Of a stretch of 64,000 nucleotides of DNA, positions 52,905 to 61,231 are shown piece by piece; within the stretch, counting starts at the first letter, position 1; every line of letters begins with the position of its first letter. The position numbers and the translations under genes are program-made. Source of the stretch: Candidatus Leucobacter sulfamidivorax (GTDB lineage: Bacteria > Actinomycetota > Actinomycetes > Actinomycetales > Microbacteriaceae). A model generated the notes under the pieces. That model ran no database searches, had not been told where the DNA came from, and saw only the letters and a list, made by a program, of their open reading frames with translations. The stretch spans positions 372,001 through 436,000 of the forward strand of contig QZLF01000001.1 of assembly GCA_016771945.1 (NCBI GenBank), read 5' to 3'.

Positions 52905-54667
52905 TGACGAACACGCAGACGGTCGCACGCGACGACGCCGCGCTGAACCCGGTGCTGGTGTCGGTCGTCTCGAGCCGCATCCGCGCGATCGGCGAGCGCA
53001 TGGGCCTCGTGATCGAGCGCAGCGCCCGCTCCCCGCTGCTGGTCGAGGGGCGCGACTTCTCGCTCGGCATCTACGCGGCCGACGGCACGCTCATCGAGCA
53101 GACGGAGTACATCCCGATCCTCGGCTACGCCGCGGCGCCGACCATGCAGCACGTGGCGGAGAAATTCCGCGGCAAGGTCGCGGAGGGCGACGTCATCCTC
53201 CACAACGACCCCTTCACCGGCGGCAACCAGCCCGCCGACTGGAAGATCATGAAGCCGGTCTTCTTCGAGGGCGAGCACATCGCCTGGGTCATGATCACCG
53301 CGCACCAGGCCGACGTGGGCGGAGCGGTCGCCGGCGGCTACAACCCCGACGCCACCGAGATCTGGCAGGAGGCGCTGCGCATCACCGCCGTCAAGATCAT
53401 GGAGGCCGGCGAGATCCGCGAGGACGTCTGGGATCTGATCTTCGGCAATGTGCGCCTGGCCATGGTCGAGTACGACGTGCGCGCGATGATCGGCGCCTGC
53501 ACCGTGGGCGAGCGCGAGCTGCAGCAGCTCGTGGGCCGCTACTCGGTGCCGACCTTCGAGGCCGTCGTCGCGCAGATGCTCGACGCCGCGGAGGCGACGG
53601 CGGCGCAGGTCATCGAACAGATCCCCGACGGGGTGTACGAGCACTCGTGGGTCGTCAACTACGACGGCATCACCGAGGGCAGCCGCATGACCCTGCGGGT
53701 GCGCATCGAGGTCAAGGGGGATCGCATCTCCTTCGACTTCGCCGGCACCGACCCGCAGACCCCGGGCTATGTGAACGCGCCGCTCGCCGTGACCCTGTCG
53801 TCGGTGATGGTGACGTTCTTCATGCTCGCGGGCGTGGACATCCCCCACAACGACGGCATCATGCGGCGCATCGACATCTCGGTGCCCGAGGGGTCGTTCC
53901 TGAACTGCCGGTACCCGGCGGCGTCGGGCTACGGCAACCACCTCTCGGATCAGATCTGCTCGGCGATCATGGCCGCGCTCGCGGACGTCCTGCCCGAGCG
54001 GGTCACCGCGGGGTGGAATCCCCTCCTGTGCGCCATCATGAACGGGATGAACGAGACGACCGGCGAGCCCTTCGTCGACATCCTCATCAACTCCTCGAAG
54101 GGCGGCAGCGGGGGCACCCACGGCGTCGACGGCTTCGACCACATCGGCCTCATCGCCTCGGGCGGCGCGCTCGGGGCGCAGGATCCCGAGATGTTCGAGA
54201 TCATGACGCCGCTGTTCGTCGAGCAGTTCGAGTACGCGACCGACTCCGCAGGTCCCGGCGAATGGCGCGGCGGCCTCGGCGTCGACTCGCGCTTCCGCAT
54301 CACCTCGGGCGGCGTGCAGGCGAGCATCTTCGGCGACGGCGACGAGCCGCAGTCGGCCGCTCCGGGCCTGCGCGGGGGGCTCCCGGGCGCGGTGAACCTC
54401 ATCGAGTTCATCTACCCCGACGGCACGGTCGAGAAGCCGTTGAACAAGGACCTGGTACGGGGGATCCCCGCCGGCACGATCTTCCGGGAGATCGCGGGCG
54501 GCGGCGGCGGCTTCGGCGATCCGCACCGCCGGCCGGCGGAGCGCGTGGCGGAGGAGGTCCGCTACGGTTACATCTCCGTGGAGTCGGCGCGCGACGACTA
54601 CGGGGTCGTGGTGGACGAGTCGGGCCGGCTCGACGAGGCGGCCACCGCGGCGCTCCGCGGCGCGTAG
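52901..54667 (+). CDS. hyuB: Hydantoinase/oxoprolinase subunit B (copy 2)
   Basis: The start at 52901 overlaps the subunit A stop by four bases (a second ATG at 52904 is also possible); the protein is 588 aa. Family features are LLVEGRDFSLGIYAADGTL, VAEGDVILHNDPFTGGNQPAD, YPAASGYGNHLSDQICSA and the C-terminal GGGGFGDP and SARDDYGVVV. It pairs with the upstream subunit in an ATP-dependent ring-opening amidase or a ketone carboxylase. No gamma subunit of the acetone carboxylase kind is present, which favours the amidase reading. It is the last gene of the second cassette, closed by a strong hairpin. Confidence 0.92.
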   Translation: MMTNTQTVARDDAALNPVLVSVVSSRIRAIGERMGLVIERSARSPLLVEGRDFSLGIYAADGTLIEQTEYIPILGYAAAPTMQHVAEKFRGKVAEGDVILHNDPFTGGNQPADWKIMKPVFFEGEHIAWVMITAHQADVGGAVAGGYNPDATEIWQEALRITAVKIMEAGEIREDVWDLIFGNVRLAMVEYDVRAMIGACTVGERELQQLVGRYSVPTFEAVVAQMLDAAEATAAQVIEQIPDGVYEHSWVVNYDGITEGSRMTLRVRIEVKGDRISFDFAGTDPQTPGYVNAPLAVTLSSVMVTFFMLAGVDIPHNDGIMRRIDISVPEGSFLNCRYPAASGYGNHLSDQICSAIMAALADVLPERVTAGWNPLLCAIMNGMNETTGEPFVDILINSSKGGSGGTHGVDGFDHIGLIASGGALGAQDPEMFEIMTPLFVEQFEYATDSAGPGEWRGGLGVDSRFRITSGGVQASIFGDGDEPQSAAPGLRGGLPGAVNLIEFIYPDGTVEKPLNKDLVRGIPAGTIFREIAGGGGGFGDPHRRPAERVAEEVRYGYISVESARDDYGVVVDESGRLDEAATAALRGA

Positions 54668-54696
54668 GCGCGGCGCCCGGCGCCCGGCCATTGCGG

Positions 54697-54737
54697 CGGA
54701 AGGCGGGCATCCCTCGGGGAGGGGTGCCCGCCTTCCG
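54697..54737 (+). terminator. Terminator of the second catabolic cassette
   Basis: CGGAAGGCGGGCA (54697-54709) pairs perfectly with TGCCCGCCTTCCG (54725-54737), and the stem is extended inward by CCCTC/GAGGGG-type pairing. It lies between hyuB and the convergent P450 gene and could serve both directions. Confidence 0.8.
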
Positions 54738-54792
54738 CTTCCCGCCTTCCGCTCGGCGGAGCGCGGGGGAGGGTCCGAGCCTCCGAGCGCCA

Positions 54793-54828
54793 GCCTCAGA
54801 GCCTCAGAGGTCGAGCCTCAGAGGTCGA
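54793..54828. repeat. Short tandem repeat at the 3' end of the P450 gene
   Basis: GCCTCAGAGGTCGA occurs twice in tandem (54801-54814, 54815-54828) after an 8-base partial copy (54793-54800). The stop codon of the P450 fusion lies inside the last unit, so slippage here would alter only the C-terminal end or the 3' untranslated part. Confidence 0.7.
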
Positions 54829-57013
54829 GGCTGAGCCGGGGGGTCTGCGAGCGGGAGCAGCAGACGGTGATCCGGGTGTTGGACGCCTTCTCGGCCTCGG
54901 TGAGCACCATGTCCCGGTGCTCGGGCCGGCCGTCGACCACCCGGGTGATGCAGGTGCCGCAGACGCCGTTCTCGCAGGCGGTCTCCACGGGGATCCCCGC
55001 GTCCCTGAGCGCCGCGACGATGGTCTGCTCGGCGCCGACGGTGATCGTCCGGCCGGACCGGAGGGCGACGACCTCGAACGGATCCCCGACGACATCGATC
55101 TCGGCGCCGAAGTGCTCGAGGTGGACGCGGCCGGGAGGCACGCCGCGCTCGCCGGCCTGGGCGCGCACGAAGTCCATGTACCCGCGGGGTCCGCAGACGT
55201 AGACCTCGTCCCGAGCCGCCAGCGTCGCGAAGTCGCGCGGGGAGAGACGGGTTCCCGCGCCGCTGAGGTGCGTGCGGATCCTCGACGCGAACGGCAGCGA
55301 GCGGAGCTCATGGCCCCAGGCCAGGTGGTCGAGGTCGCGCGCCGAGAGATGCCAGACGAAGTCCCCGCCGCGCTCGTGCAGGTGCCACGCCATCGCGAGC
55401 ATCGGGGTGATCCCGATCCCGCCCGAGAACAGGACGAAGCGGGAGTCGCGGTCCGACTCCAGGGGGAACAGGTTCTTGGGCGGGGACACGGCGAGCTCCT
55501 CGCCCGCTCTGATCCCGTGCATCGCCCGGGACCCTCCGCGGGACTCGGGCTCCAGCTTCACCGCGATGCGGTAGACGCCCTCCTCGGGCCGCCCGGTCAG
55601 GGAGTACTGCCGGATGAGGTCATCGCTCACGTGCACGTCGATGTGCGCGCCGGGATCCCACGGGGGCAGCGCCGCTCCGTCCGCGGCGCCGATCTCCAGG
55701 CCCACGATCCCCCGAGCGAGCATCCTCCGGCTCAGCACCCGGGCGGGCAGCGCGCGCGTCTCGTCCGCTCTCCGCTCCGAGGCGGCGAGGACGGCGGTCT
55801 CCGCCGTCGCCGCACCGGTCTCCGGGACCAGGGCGACGGGCAGGGAGGAGAAGCTGTAGATGGTGTTGTTCAGCTGGATCTCGGGCGTGCCCACGGCGAT
55901 CTCCCTCACCCGCGGCAGCATCGCCTGCAGCAGCGAGACCATCTCGAGCTGCGCCAGGTGCTGCCCCATGCACATGTGGATGCCGCTGCCGAACCCGAGG
56001 TGGTCGCGCGGGTGGCGCGTGATGTCGAACTCGTCGGGGTTCTCGAACACCCGCTCGTCGCGACTGGCGGAGGCGTAGAGCATCATGACCCTCGCCCCCG
56101 CGGGGATCTCGACCCCCTCGATCTCGACCGCTCGCGAGGTGTGGCGGGCGAAGGAGCGCACCGGGGACGCCATCCGCACCGCCTCGTTCGCCGCGTTCCG
56201 CGCCAGCTCGGGCCGTTCGCGCAGCAGCCGCCACTGCTCGGGGTGCCGGCCCAGCTGATAGATGAGCTGCCCCGTCGCGGCGATCGTCGTGTCCAGGCTC
56301 GGGGTCAGGTAGTCGCGCATCCCCACCGGCGCGAGCTCGGGCGCGAGCCGGCCCTCGCGCACCAGCTCGTACAGCCTCCAGGACCAGCTGCCCGGACGGA
56401 ACTCCTCGGGGCGGGCGTGCACCTCCATGTACGCCCGCTGCTCCTTGAAGGTCTCGACCGCCGCCCGCCCGCGCTCGTTCCGCGAGCCGAGCACGTCGAA
56501 CGCCGCGGATGCCCACCGCAGCATGTTGTCCTTGCCGAAGTCCGGCAGCCCCACCAGATCCCTCACGATCATCAGCGGCAGATGCGGGGCCAGCTCGGCC
56601 ATCGCGTCGAAGACTCCGCGCCCGGACAGGCGGTCGATCAGCGACTCCGACTCCTGCTCGAGGCGGGAGCGGATCTTCTCGAGCGCCCCCGGCAGCAGCG
56701 GCGCCGAGGTGGCCTGACGCAGCGTCGCGTGCCGTTCCCCGTCGGACGAGGGCGTGCTCCCCAGCGATATCCCGTTGGCGTACGCGTTCGCGGCGACTCC
56801 TCGGCCGCTGATGAAGGTGTCGTGATCGCGCAGGGCCGCGGCCACGGCTGCGTGGCGGGTCAGCGCGAAGTTGCCGAGCCGAGGCAGCCACACCACCGGG
56901 CCGAGTGCGCGCATCCGCGCGTACCGCGGCCACGGGTCGCGGATGAACTCGTCCGAGTAGAGGTCCTCGTCGTATTCCGGAGCCGAGGTCGAAGCTCCTG
57001 CCGCTCTCGCCAT
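54818..57013 (-). CDS. Self-sufficient cytochrome P450 fused to phthalate-dioxygenase-type reductase (CYP116B-like architecture)
   Basis: The ATG at 57013 follows GGGAGGGAA; the 731-aa protein has three parts. A P450 domain (residues ~1-420) has the I-helix region LTPSLDTTIAATG, an ExxR-type helix and the haem loop FGSGIHMCMGQHLA. An FMN/NADH reductase domain (~440-630) has RQYSLTGRPEEG and LFSGGIGITPMLAMAWHL. A C-terminal plant-type ferredoxin has CENGVCGTCITRVV and a fourth cysteine in ITVCCSRS. Such fusions receive electrons from NAD(P)H in one chain and hydroxylate or dealkylate hydrophobic compounds such as thiocarbamates. It is divergent from a LysR gene, its likely activator. Confidence 0.92.
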   Translation of the reverse strand: MARAAGASTSAPEYDEDLYSDEFIRDPWPRYARMRALGPVVWLPRLGNFALTRHAAVAAALRDHDTFISGRGVAANAYANGISLGSTPSSDGERHATLRQATSAPLLPGALEKIRSRLEQESESLIDRLSGRGVFDAMAELAPHLPLMIVRDLVGLPDFGKDNMLRWASAAFDVLGSRNERGRAAVETFKEQRAYMEVHARPEEFRPGSWSWRLYELVREGRLAPELAPVGMRDYLTPSLDTTIAATGQLIYQLGRHPEQWRLLRERPELARNAANEAVRMASPVRSFARHTSRAVEIEGVEIPAGARVMMLYASASRDERVFENPDEFDITRHPRDHLGFGSGIHMCMGQHLAQLEMVSLLQAMLPRVREIAVGTPEIQLNNTIYSFSSLPVALVPETGAATAETAVLAASERRADETRALPARVLSRRMLARGIVGLEIGAADGAALPPWDPGAHIDVHVSDDLIRQYSLTGRPEEGVYRIAVKLEPESRGGSRAMHGIRAGEELAVSPPKNLFPLESDRDSRFVLFSGGIGITPMLAMAWHLHERGGDFVWHLSARDLDHLAWGHELRSLPFASRIRTHLSGAGTRLSPRDFATLAARDEVYVCGPRGYMDFVRAQAGERGVPPGRVHLEHFGAEIDVVGDPFEVVALRSGRTITVGAEQTIVAALRDAGIPVETACENGVCGTCITRVVDGRPEHRDMVLTEAEKASNTRITVCCSRSQTPRLSLDL

Positions 57014-57165
57014 CTGTTCCCTCCCTGAGCGCTCGTCGGATCGTCGCCGGGCCCGGAGCGCCGCCCGCCCGTCTCGGGACGCCCGACCGCCCGGCTGCCC
57101 CGCCGGACACGAGAAGCCTCGCAGCCGGTGATTCCGCATGCAAACGGTGTTTTCCAACGTATTTG

Positions 57166-57180
57166 TTCGATAAGTTCGAA
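57166..57180. promoter_or_regulatory. Candidate LysR binding site
   Basis: TTCGA-TAAGT-TCGAA is a perfect inverted repeat in the only A/T-rich part of the 201-bp gap between the P450 and LysR genes, 34 bp before the LysR ATG. This fits LysR-type autoregulation and divergent activation. Confidence 0.55.
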
Positions 57181-57214
57181 TAATCAGACGGCCGACCGCG
57201 ACCGAGGAGCGCGC

Positions 57215-58174
57215 ATGGATGCGAATCAGACGAACCTCTGGCAGGACCTGTCCCTCCGGCAGCTCGCCCACTTCGTCGCCGTGGCGGAGGAGGGGACCAT
57301 CAGGGCGGCGGCCCAGCGGCTGTTCATGTCCCAATCCGCGATCTCGAACTCGATCACCGAACTCGAGCGCACGCTGGGGCTCGGGCTGTGCGTTCGCCGC
57401 CGCTCGCAGGGGGTGTCGCTGACGCCCACCGGGCGGCAGGTGCTGGCGCAGGCCAAGCAGGTGCTCGGCGAGGCGGCGAAGCTCGGCATGATGAGCCGCG
57501 GCGAGGGATCCGAGCTGGCCGGTCCGCTCAGGGTCGGCTGCTTCGTGACCCTGACGCCCACCGTGCTGCCGCGGCTCCTGGTGGAGTACACGTCCCGGCA
57601 TCCGCTGGTGGCGATGAGCTTCGTCGAAGGATCCCAGGAGGTGCTCCAGGACAGGCTCCTCTCGGGAGACCTCGACATCGCGATCATGTACGACCTCGAT
57701 CTGAAGACGGATCCGGAGCGCGCCGTCCTCTACGAGCCCCGGGCCTATGCGCTGTTCGGAGAGGGCCACCCGTTCGCCGAGCTCCCCTCCGTCTCCCTGG
57801 AGCGGCTCGCGCCCGAGCCCCTCGTCCTCGTCGATGCGGCTCCCAGCACGAGCTATGCGATGTCCCTCTTCGGCGCGCAGGGGCTCCGTCCGAACATCCG
57901 CCTCCTCACCCAGAGCTACGAGTTCAGCCGCTCCATCGTCGCCCGGGACAGCTCCTGCTACGGGATGCTCGTCCAGCGACCCGTGAACACCTCGAGCTAC
58001 GAGGGCCTGCCGATCATCGAGCGGGAGATCACCCCGCTTCCCCCGCCCTGCCCGGTCGTGCTGGCGTGGTCGAAGGACACCCGCCTCTCCCCGCCCGCCG
58101 CCGAGTTCGTGACGCTGGCGCGGCGGCTGTACGCCGACGCTGGCGCGGATCGCGGCTCCCACGACGCGTCCTGA
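57215..58174 (+). CDS. LysR family transcriptional regulator
   Basis: The ATG at 57215 follows CGAGGAGCG; the in-frame upstream extension lies in the promoter. The 319-aa protein has the N-terminal LysR helix-turn-helix (LRQLAHFVAVAEEGTIRAAA, RLFMSQSAISNSITELER) and a two-lobed effector domain starting LRVGCFVTLTPTVLPRLL. It is divergent from the self-sufficient P450 gene, the usual arrangement of LysR activator and target. The ligand is unknown. Confidence 0.92.
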   Translation: MDANQTNLWQDLSLRQLAHFVAVAEEGTIRAAAQRLFMSQSAISNSITELERTLGLGLCVRRRSQGVSLTPTGRQVLAQAKQVLGEAAKLGMMSRGEGSELAGPLRVGCFVTLTPTVLPRLLVEYTSRHPLVAMSFVEGSQEVLQDRLLSGDLDIAIMYDLDLKTDPERAVLYEPRAYALFGEGHPFAELPSVSLERLAPEPLVLVDAAPSTSYAMSLFGAQGLRPNIRLLTQSYEFSRSIVARDSSCYGMLVQRPVNTSSYEGLPIIEREITPLPPPCPVVLAWSKDTRLSPPAAEFVTLARRLYADAGADRGSHDAS

Positions 58175-58228
58175 TCGCCGTCGCCCGGGCCGCGATCCGC
58201 ATCATCAGGGAGTTCCGAGCCTCGGCGG

Positions 58229-58264
58229 ATACATTGGTGTATTGAAACGAATACACTTCTGTAT
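58229..58264. promoter_or_regulatory. Twin operator palindromes upstream of MMPL gene
   Basis: ATACA-TTGG-TGTAT (58229-58242) and ATACA-CTTC-TGTAT (58251-58264) are two perfect copies of ATACA-N4-TGTAT. Their starts are 22 bp apart, close to two helical turns, so a dimeric repressor could bind side by side on one DNA face. They lie 82-117 bp before the MMPL start. Confidence 0.7.
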
Positions 58265-58345
58265 CGAACCGTGCACGGGAGCCGGCGCAGCGGTTCGCCG
58301 CGCCGCCGCGTCGCGCGGCTTCCGATCCCGATCCGAAGGACCGGC

Positions 58346-61231
58346 ATGTCGTCTCTGCTGTACGCCCTCGGCCGCTGGGCCGCCCGCGCGCGCTTCGTCG
58401 TGCTCGGCGCCTGGCTGGTGCTGCTCGCGCTGCTCGGCGCGGGGGCGGGCCTTTTCGCGCAGGGCGCGAACGCCCCCATCACGATCCCCGGCACCGAGTC
58501 GCAGGCCGCGATCGACGCGCTCGGCCGCACCTTCCCGGAGGTGAGCGGATCGAGTGCGCGCATCATCGTGGTCGCCGCCGAGGGCGACCGGGTCGACGCC
58601 GAGCCCTACCGGGGCGCCATCGTGGACGCCGCGGCCGAGCTCGAGGACCTGGACGGGGTCCGGGCGGTCTCGACCCCCTTCGCCGAGCTCGCACCCAGCG
58701 GCCTGAGCGACGACGGCGCCGCCGCGCTCATCACGATCCAGATCGATGCGAGCGTCTCCGACGTCCCGGCGGTCACCGCCGAGGGCATCGTGCAGGCGAC
58801 GGAGGGCCTGCAGCGGGACCTCCCGGCCGGAACCCAGGCCTCCTACGGCGGCGACGTCTTCTCCACCTCGATCCCCGGCTTCACCGCGACCGAGGCGATC
58901 GGCGTCGTCATCGCCTTCATCGTGCTCGTCTTCACGCTCGGCTCGCTCATCGCCGCCGGCATGCCGCTCCTCATCGCGATCCTCGGCGTCGGCATCTCGG
59001 TCGCGGGCATCTACTTCACCACGGCCTTCGCCCCCATGACCTCGACGACCCCCATGCTCGCGCTCATGCTCGGGCTCGCCGTGGGCATCGACTACACCCT
59101 CTTCATCGTGAGCCGGCACCAGGAGCAGCTGAGGTCCGGCCTCGGAGTGCGCGAGTCCATCGCGCGCGCGACCGCCACGAGCGGCAGCGCCGTGGTCTTC
59201 GCCGGTCTCACGGTCATCATCGCGCTGCTCGGCCTCTCCGTCGCCGGCATCCCCTTCCTCACCGCGCTCGGCGTGGCGGCCGCGGCGGGCGTCGCGGTGG
59301 CGGTGCTCATCGCGATCACCCTGACGCCGGCGGTGCTGGCGATGGCGGGGGAGCGGATCCTGCCCAAGCGGCAGCGCCTCGCGCTTCTCCCGGCCGGTCC
59401 GGTCATCTCGACAAGCTCGATGACCGGGGCGGGCCCGGTTGTCGAGCCCGTCGAGCCGGTTGTCGAGCCTGTCGAGCCGGTTGTCGAGCCTGTCGAGACA
59501 TCCGGGCCGAAGCCTAGCCGCGCCGAGCGCTTCTTCGCGGGATGGGTGCGCGCGGTCACGGCCAAGCCGCTCCTCACCATCGTCTCGGTGCTGCTCGTGC
59601 TGGGCGTCGCCGCCATCCCGGCGGCGAGTCTGCGCCTCGCGCTGCCGGGCGCCGAGTCGCTCGAGCACGACGATCCGGCCAGGGTCACCTACGAGCTCAC
59701 GGGCGAGCACTTCGGCGAGGGCGCGAACGGTCCGCTGCTGCTCACCGGCTCGATCGTCGCGAGCAGCGATCCGCTCGGCCTCATGGAGGACCTCGCCGAC
59801 GAGGTGCGCGCGATCCCGGGCGTCGCCGAAGTCCCGCTCGCGACCCCGAACCAGGGGGCCGATACCGGCATCATCCAGGTGATCCCCGAGGAGGGGCCGC
59901 AGGCCGAGAGCACGGCCGAGCTCGTCGCCGAGCTGCGCGCCCACCACGACGAGTGGCTCGAGAAGTACGGGGTCAGCCTCGCCGTGACCGGCTTCACCGC
60001 GGTCGGCATCGACGTCTCGCAGCTGCTGTTCGGCGCGCTGCTGCCCTTCGGCGTGCTGGTGGTCGGGCTCTCGCTGATCCTGCTCGCCATGGTGTTCCGC
60101 AGCGTCTGGGTGCCCATCAAGGCGACGCTCGGCTACCTGCTCTCGGTGGGCGTCGCATTCGGCGCGGTCGTCGCCGTCTTCCAGTGGGGCTGGCTCGCCG
60201 AGCCCTTGAACGTGCATCACGCGGGACCGGTGCTGAGCTTCATGCCGATCATCCTCATGGGGGTGCTCTTCGGCCTCGCCATGGACTACGAGGTGTTCCT
60301 CGTCTCCCGCATCCGCGAGGAGGTGGTGCACGGCGCCGACAGCCGTACCGCGATCCGCCGCGGATTCGTCGGCTCGGGACGCGTGGTGACGGCCGCCGCG
60401 ATCATCATGTTCGCGGTCTTCGCCGCCTTCGTACCCGAGGGCGATCCGTCGATCAAGGTCATCGCCCTGGGGCTCGCCGTGGGCGTCTTCGTCGACGCCT
60501 TCATCGTGCGGATGACCCTCGTGCCCGCCGTGCTGCAGCTGCTGGGCGACCGCGCGTGGCGCATGCCGCGGTGGCTCGACCGCCTGCTCCCCGTCTTCGA
60601 CGTCGAGGGCGAGGGCCTCGCGCGCGAGCTCGAGCACGCGTCGTGGCCGTCGGATGCGCCGGATGCCCGCATCGCGGGATCCCGCCTCGTGCTCGGCTCC
60701 GAGCTGCGGGTGCCCGAGCTGCGCGTCGGCCCCGGACAGGCGCTGCGGCTCGACCCCGCCGATCCCGTGTCGGCCCCGCTCGCGGCGACGCTGAGCGGTC
60801 GCGGCCCGCTGCGCGCCGGCACCCTCAAGGTGACGGGCCTGCTGCTGCCCGAGCGCGCCGCGGCCCTGCGCCGTCGCGCCGCCTGGGCGACCCCCGCCAC
60901 GATCGCCGAGGCGCTCGCCGATCGGCCCGACCTCGTGGTGCTCGATCTGCGCGGCTGGGACGCCGCCTCCGGCAGCCTGCGCGCGGCCGAGCGGATCGAG
61001 GAGGCCCGGGTGCTGCTCGGCTCCGTCGTCCGGATCCCGGATCGCGGCGCTTCTGGGCCACCGACGACGCCTGCGTCGACGCCCGCTCCGACGAACCCCC
61101 CGACGCTCGTCGTGCTGGGAAGCCGGGCGCAGGCCGAGGCCGCGCTGCCGTCCGGCATCGAGATCGTGGAGCCCGGTGCGGCGCCGGCACCCGCGGGTGG
61201 ACTCCTCGAGACGATCGGAGCGGAACGATGA
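58346..61231 (+). CDS. MMPL/RND family membrane transporter
   Basis: The ATG at 58346 follows CGAAGGACC; the protein is 961 aa. It has the MMPL layout: TM1, a large outer loop, TM2-6, a cytosolic loop, TM7, a second outer loop, TM8-12 and a cytosolic tail of ~200 residues. Typical stretches are MLALMLGLAVGIDYTLFIVSRH and MPIILMGVLFGLAMDYEVFLVSRIREE, carrying proton-relay Asp-Tyr pairs. It exports lipids, dyes or drugs using the proton gradient. The loop after TM6 (residues ~352-388) contains an insertion encoded by a palindromic repeat element. It overlaps the YhgE/Pip gene by four bases. Confidence 0.92.
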   Translation: MSSLLYALGRWAARARFVVLGAWLVLLALLGAGAGLFAQGANAPITIPGTESQAAIDALGRTFPEVSGSSARIIVVAAEGDRVDAEPYRGAIVDAAAELEDLDGVRAVSTPFAELAPSGLSDDGAAALITIQIDASVSDVPAVTAEGIVQATEGLQRDLPAGTQASYGGDVFSTSIPGFTATEAIGVVIAFIVLVFTLGSLIAAGMPLLIAILGVGISVAGIYFTTAFAPMTSTTPMLALMLGLAVGIDYTLFIVSRHQEQLRSGLGVRESIARATATSGSAVVFAGLTVIIALLGLSVAGIPFLTALGVAAAAGVAVAVLIAITLTPAVLAMAGERILPKRQRLALLPAGPVISTSSMTGAGPVVEPVEPVVEPVEPVVEPVETSGPKPSRAERFFAGWVRAVTAKPLLTIVSVLLVLGVAAIPAASLRLALPGAESLEHDDPARVTYELTGEHFGEGANGPLLLTGSIVASSDPLGLMEDLADEVRAIPGVAEVPLATPNQGADTGIIQVIPEEGPQAESTAELVAELRAHHDEWLEKYGVSLAVTGFTAVGIDVSQLLFGALLPFGVLVVGLSLILLAMVFRSVWVPIKATLGYLLSVGVAFGAVVAVFQWGWLAEPLNVHHAGPVLSFMPIILMGVLFGLAMDYEVFLVSRIREEVVHGADSRTAIRRGFVGSGRVVTAAAIIMFAVFAAFVPEGDPSIKVIALGLAVGVFVDAFIVRMTLVPAVLQLLGDRAWRMPRWLDRLLPVFDVEGEGLARELEHASWPSDAPDARIAGSRLVLGSELRVPELRVGPGQALRLDPADPVSAPLAATLSGRGPLRAGTLKVTGLLLPERAAALRRRAAWATPATIAEALADRPDLVVLDLRGWDAASGSLRAAERIEEARVLLGSVVRIPDRGASGPPTTPASTPAPTNPPTLVVLGSRAQAEAALPSGIEIVEPGAAPAPAGGLLETIGAER
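59401..59507. repeat. Palindromic repeat element inserted in frame in the MMPL gene
   Basis: An imperfect palindrome at 59401-59425 (arms GGTCATC/GATGACC around a TCGACAAGCTCGA core) is followed by three tandem 21-bp units (59437-59457, 59458-59478, 59479-59499) of the form GGTTGTCGAGCC-YGTCGAG-MC. They encode VVEPVEP three times. Such TCGA-rich palindromes are typical intergenic repeats of Microbacteriaceae; here one lies inside a coding sequence without breaking the frame. Confidence 0.8.

Noticed and set aside
50787-54667. HyuA/HyuB pair as acetone carboxylase
   Set aside because: Acetone carboxylase needs a small gamma subunit, which is absent, and the neighbourhood is rich in C-N bond enzymes. 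Carboxylation remains a minor possibility.
54793-54828. Tandem repeat as a CRISPR array
   Set aside because: Units are 14 bp, directly adjacent and without spacers; no cas genes are present.
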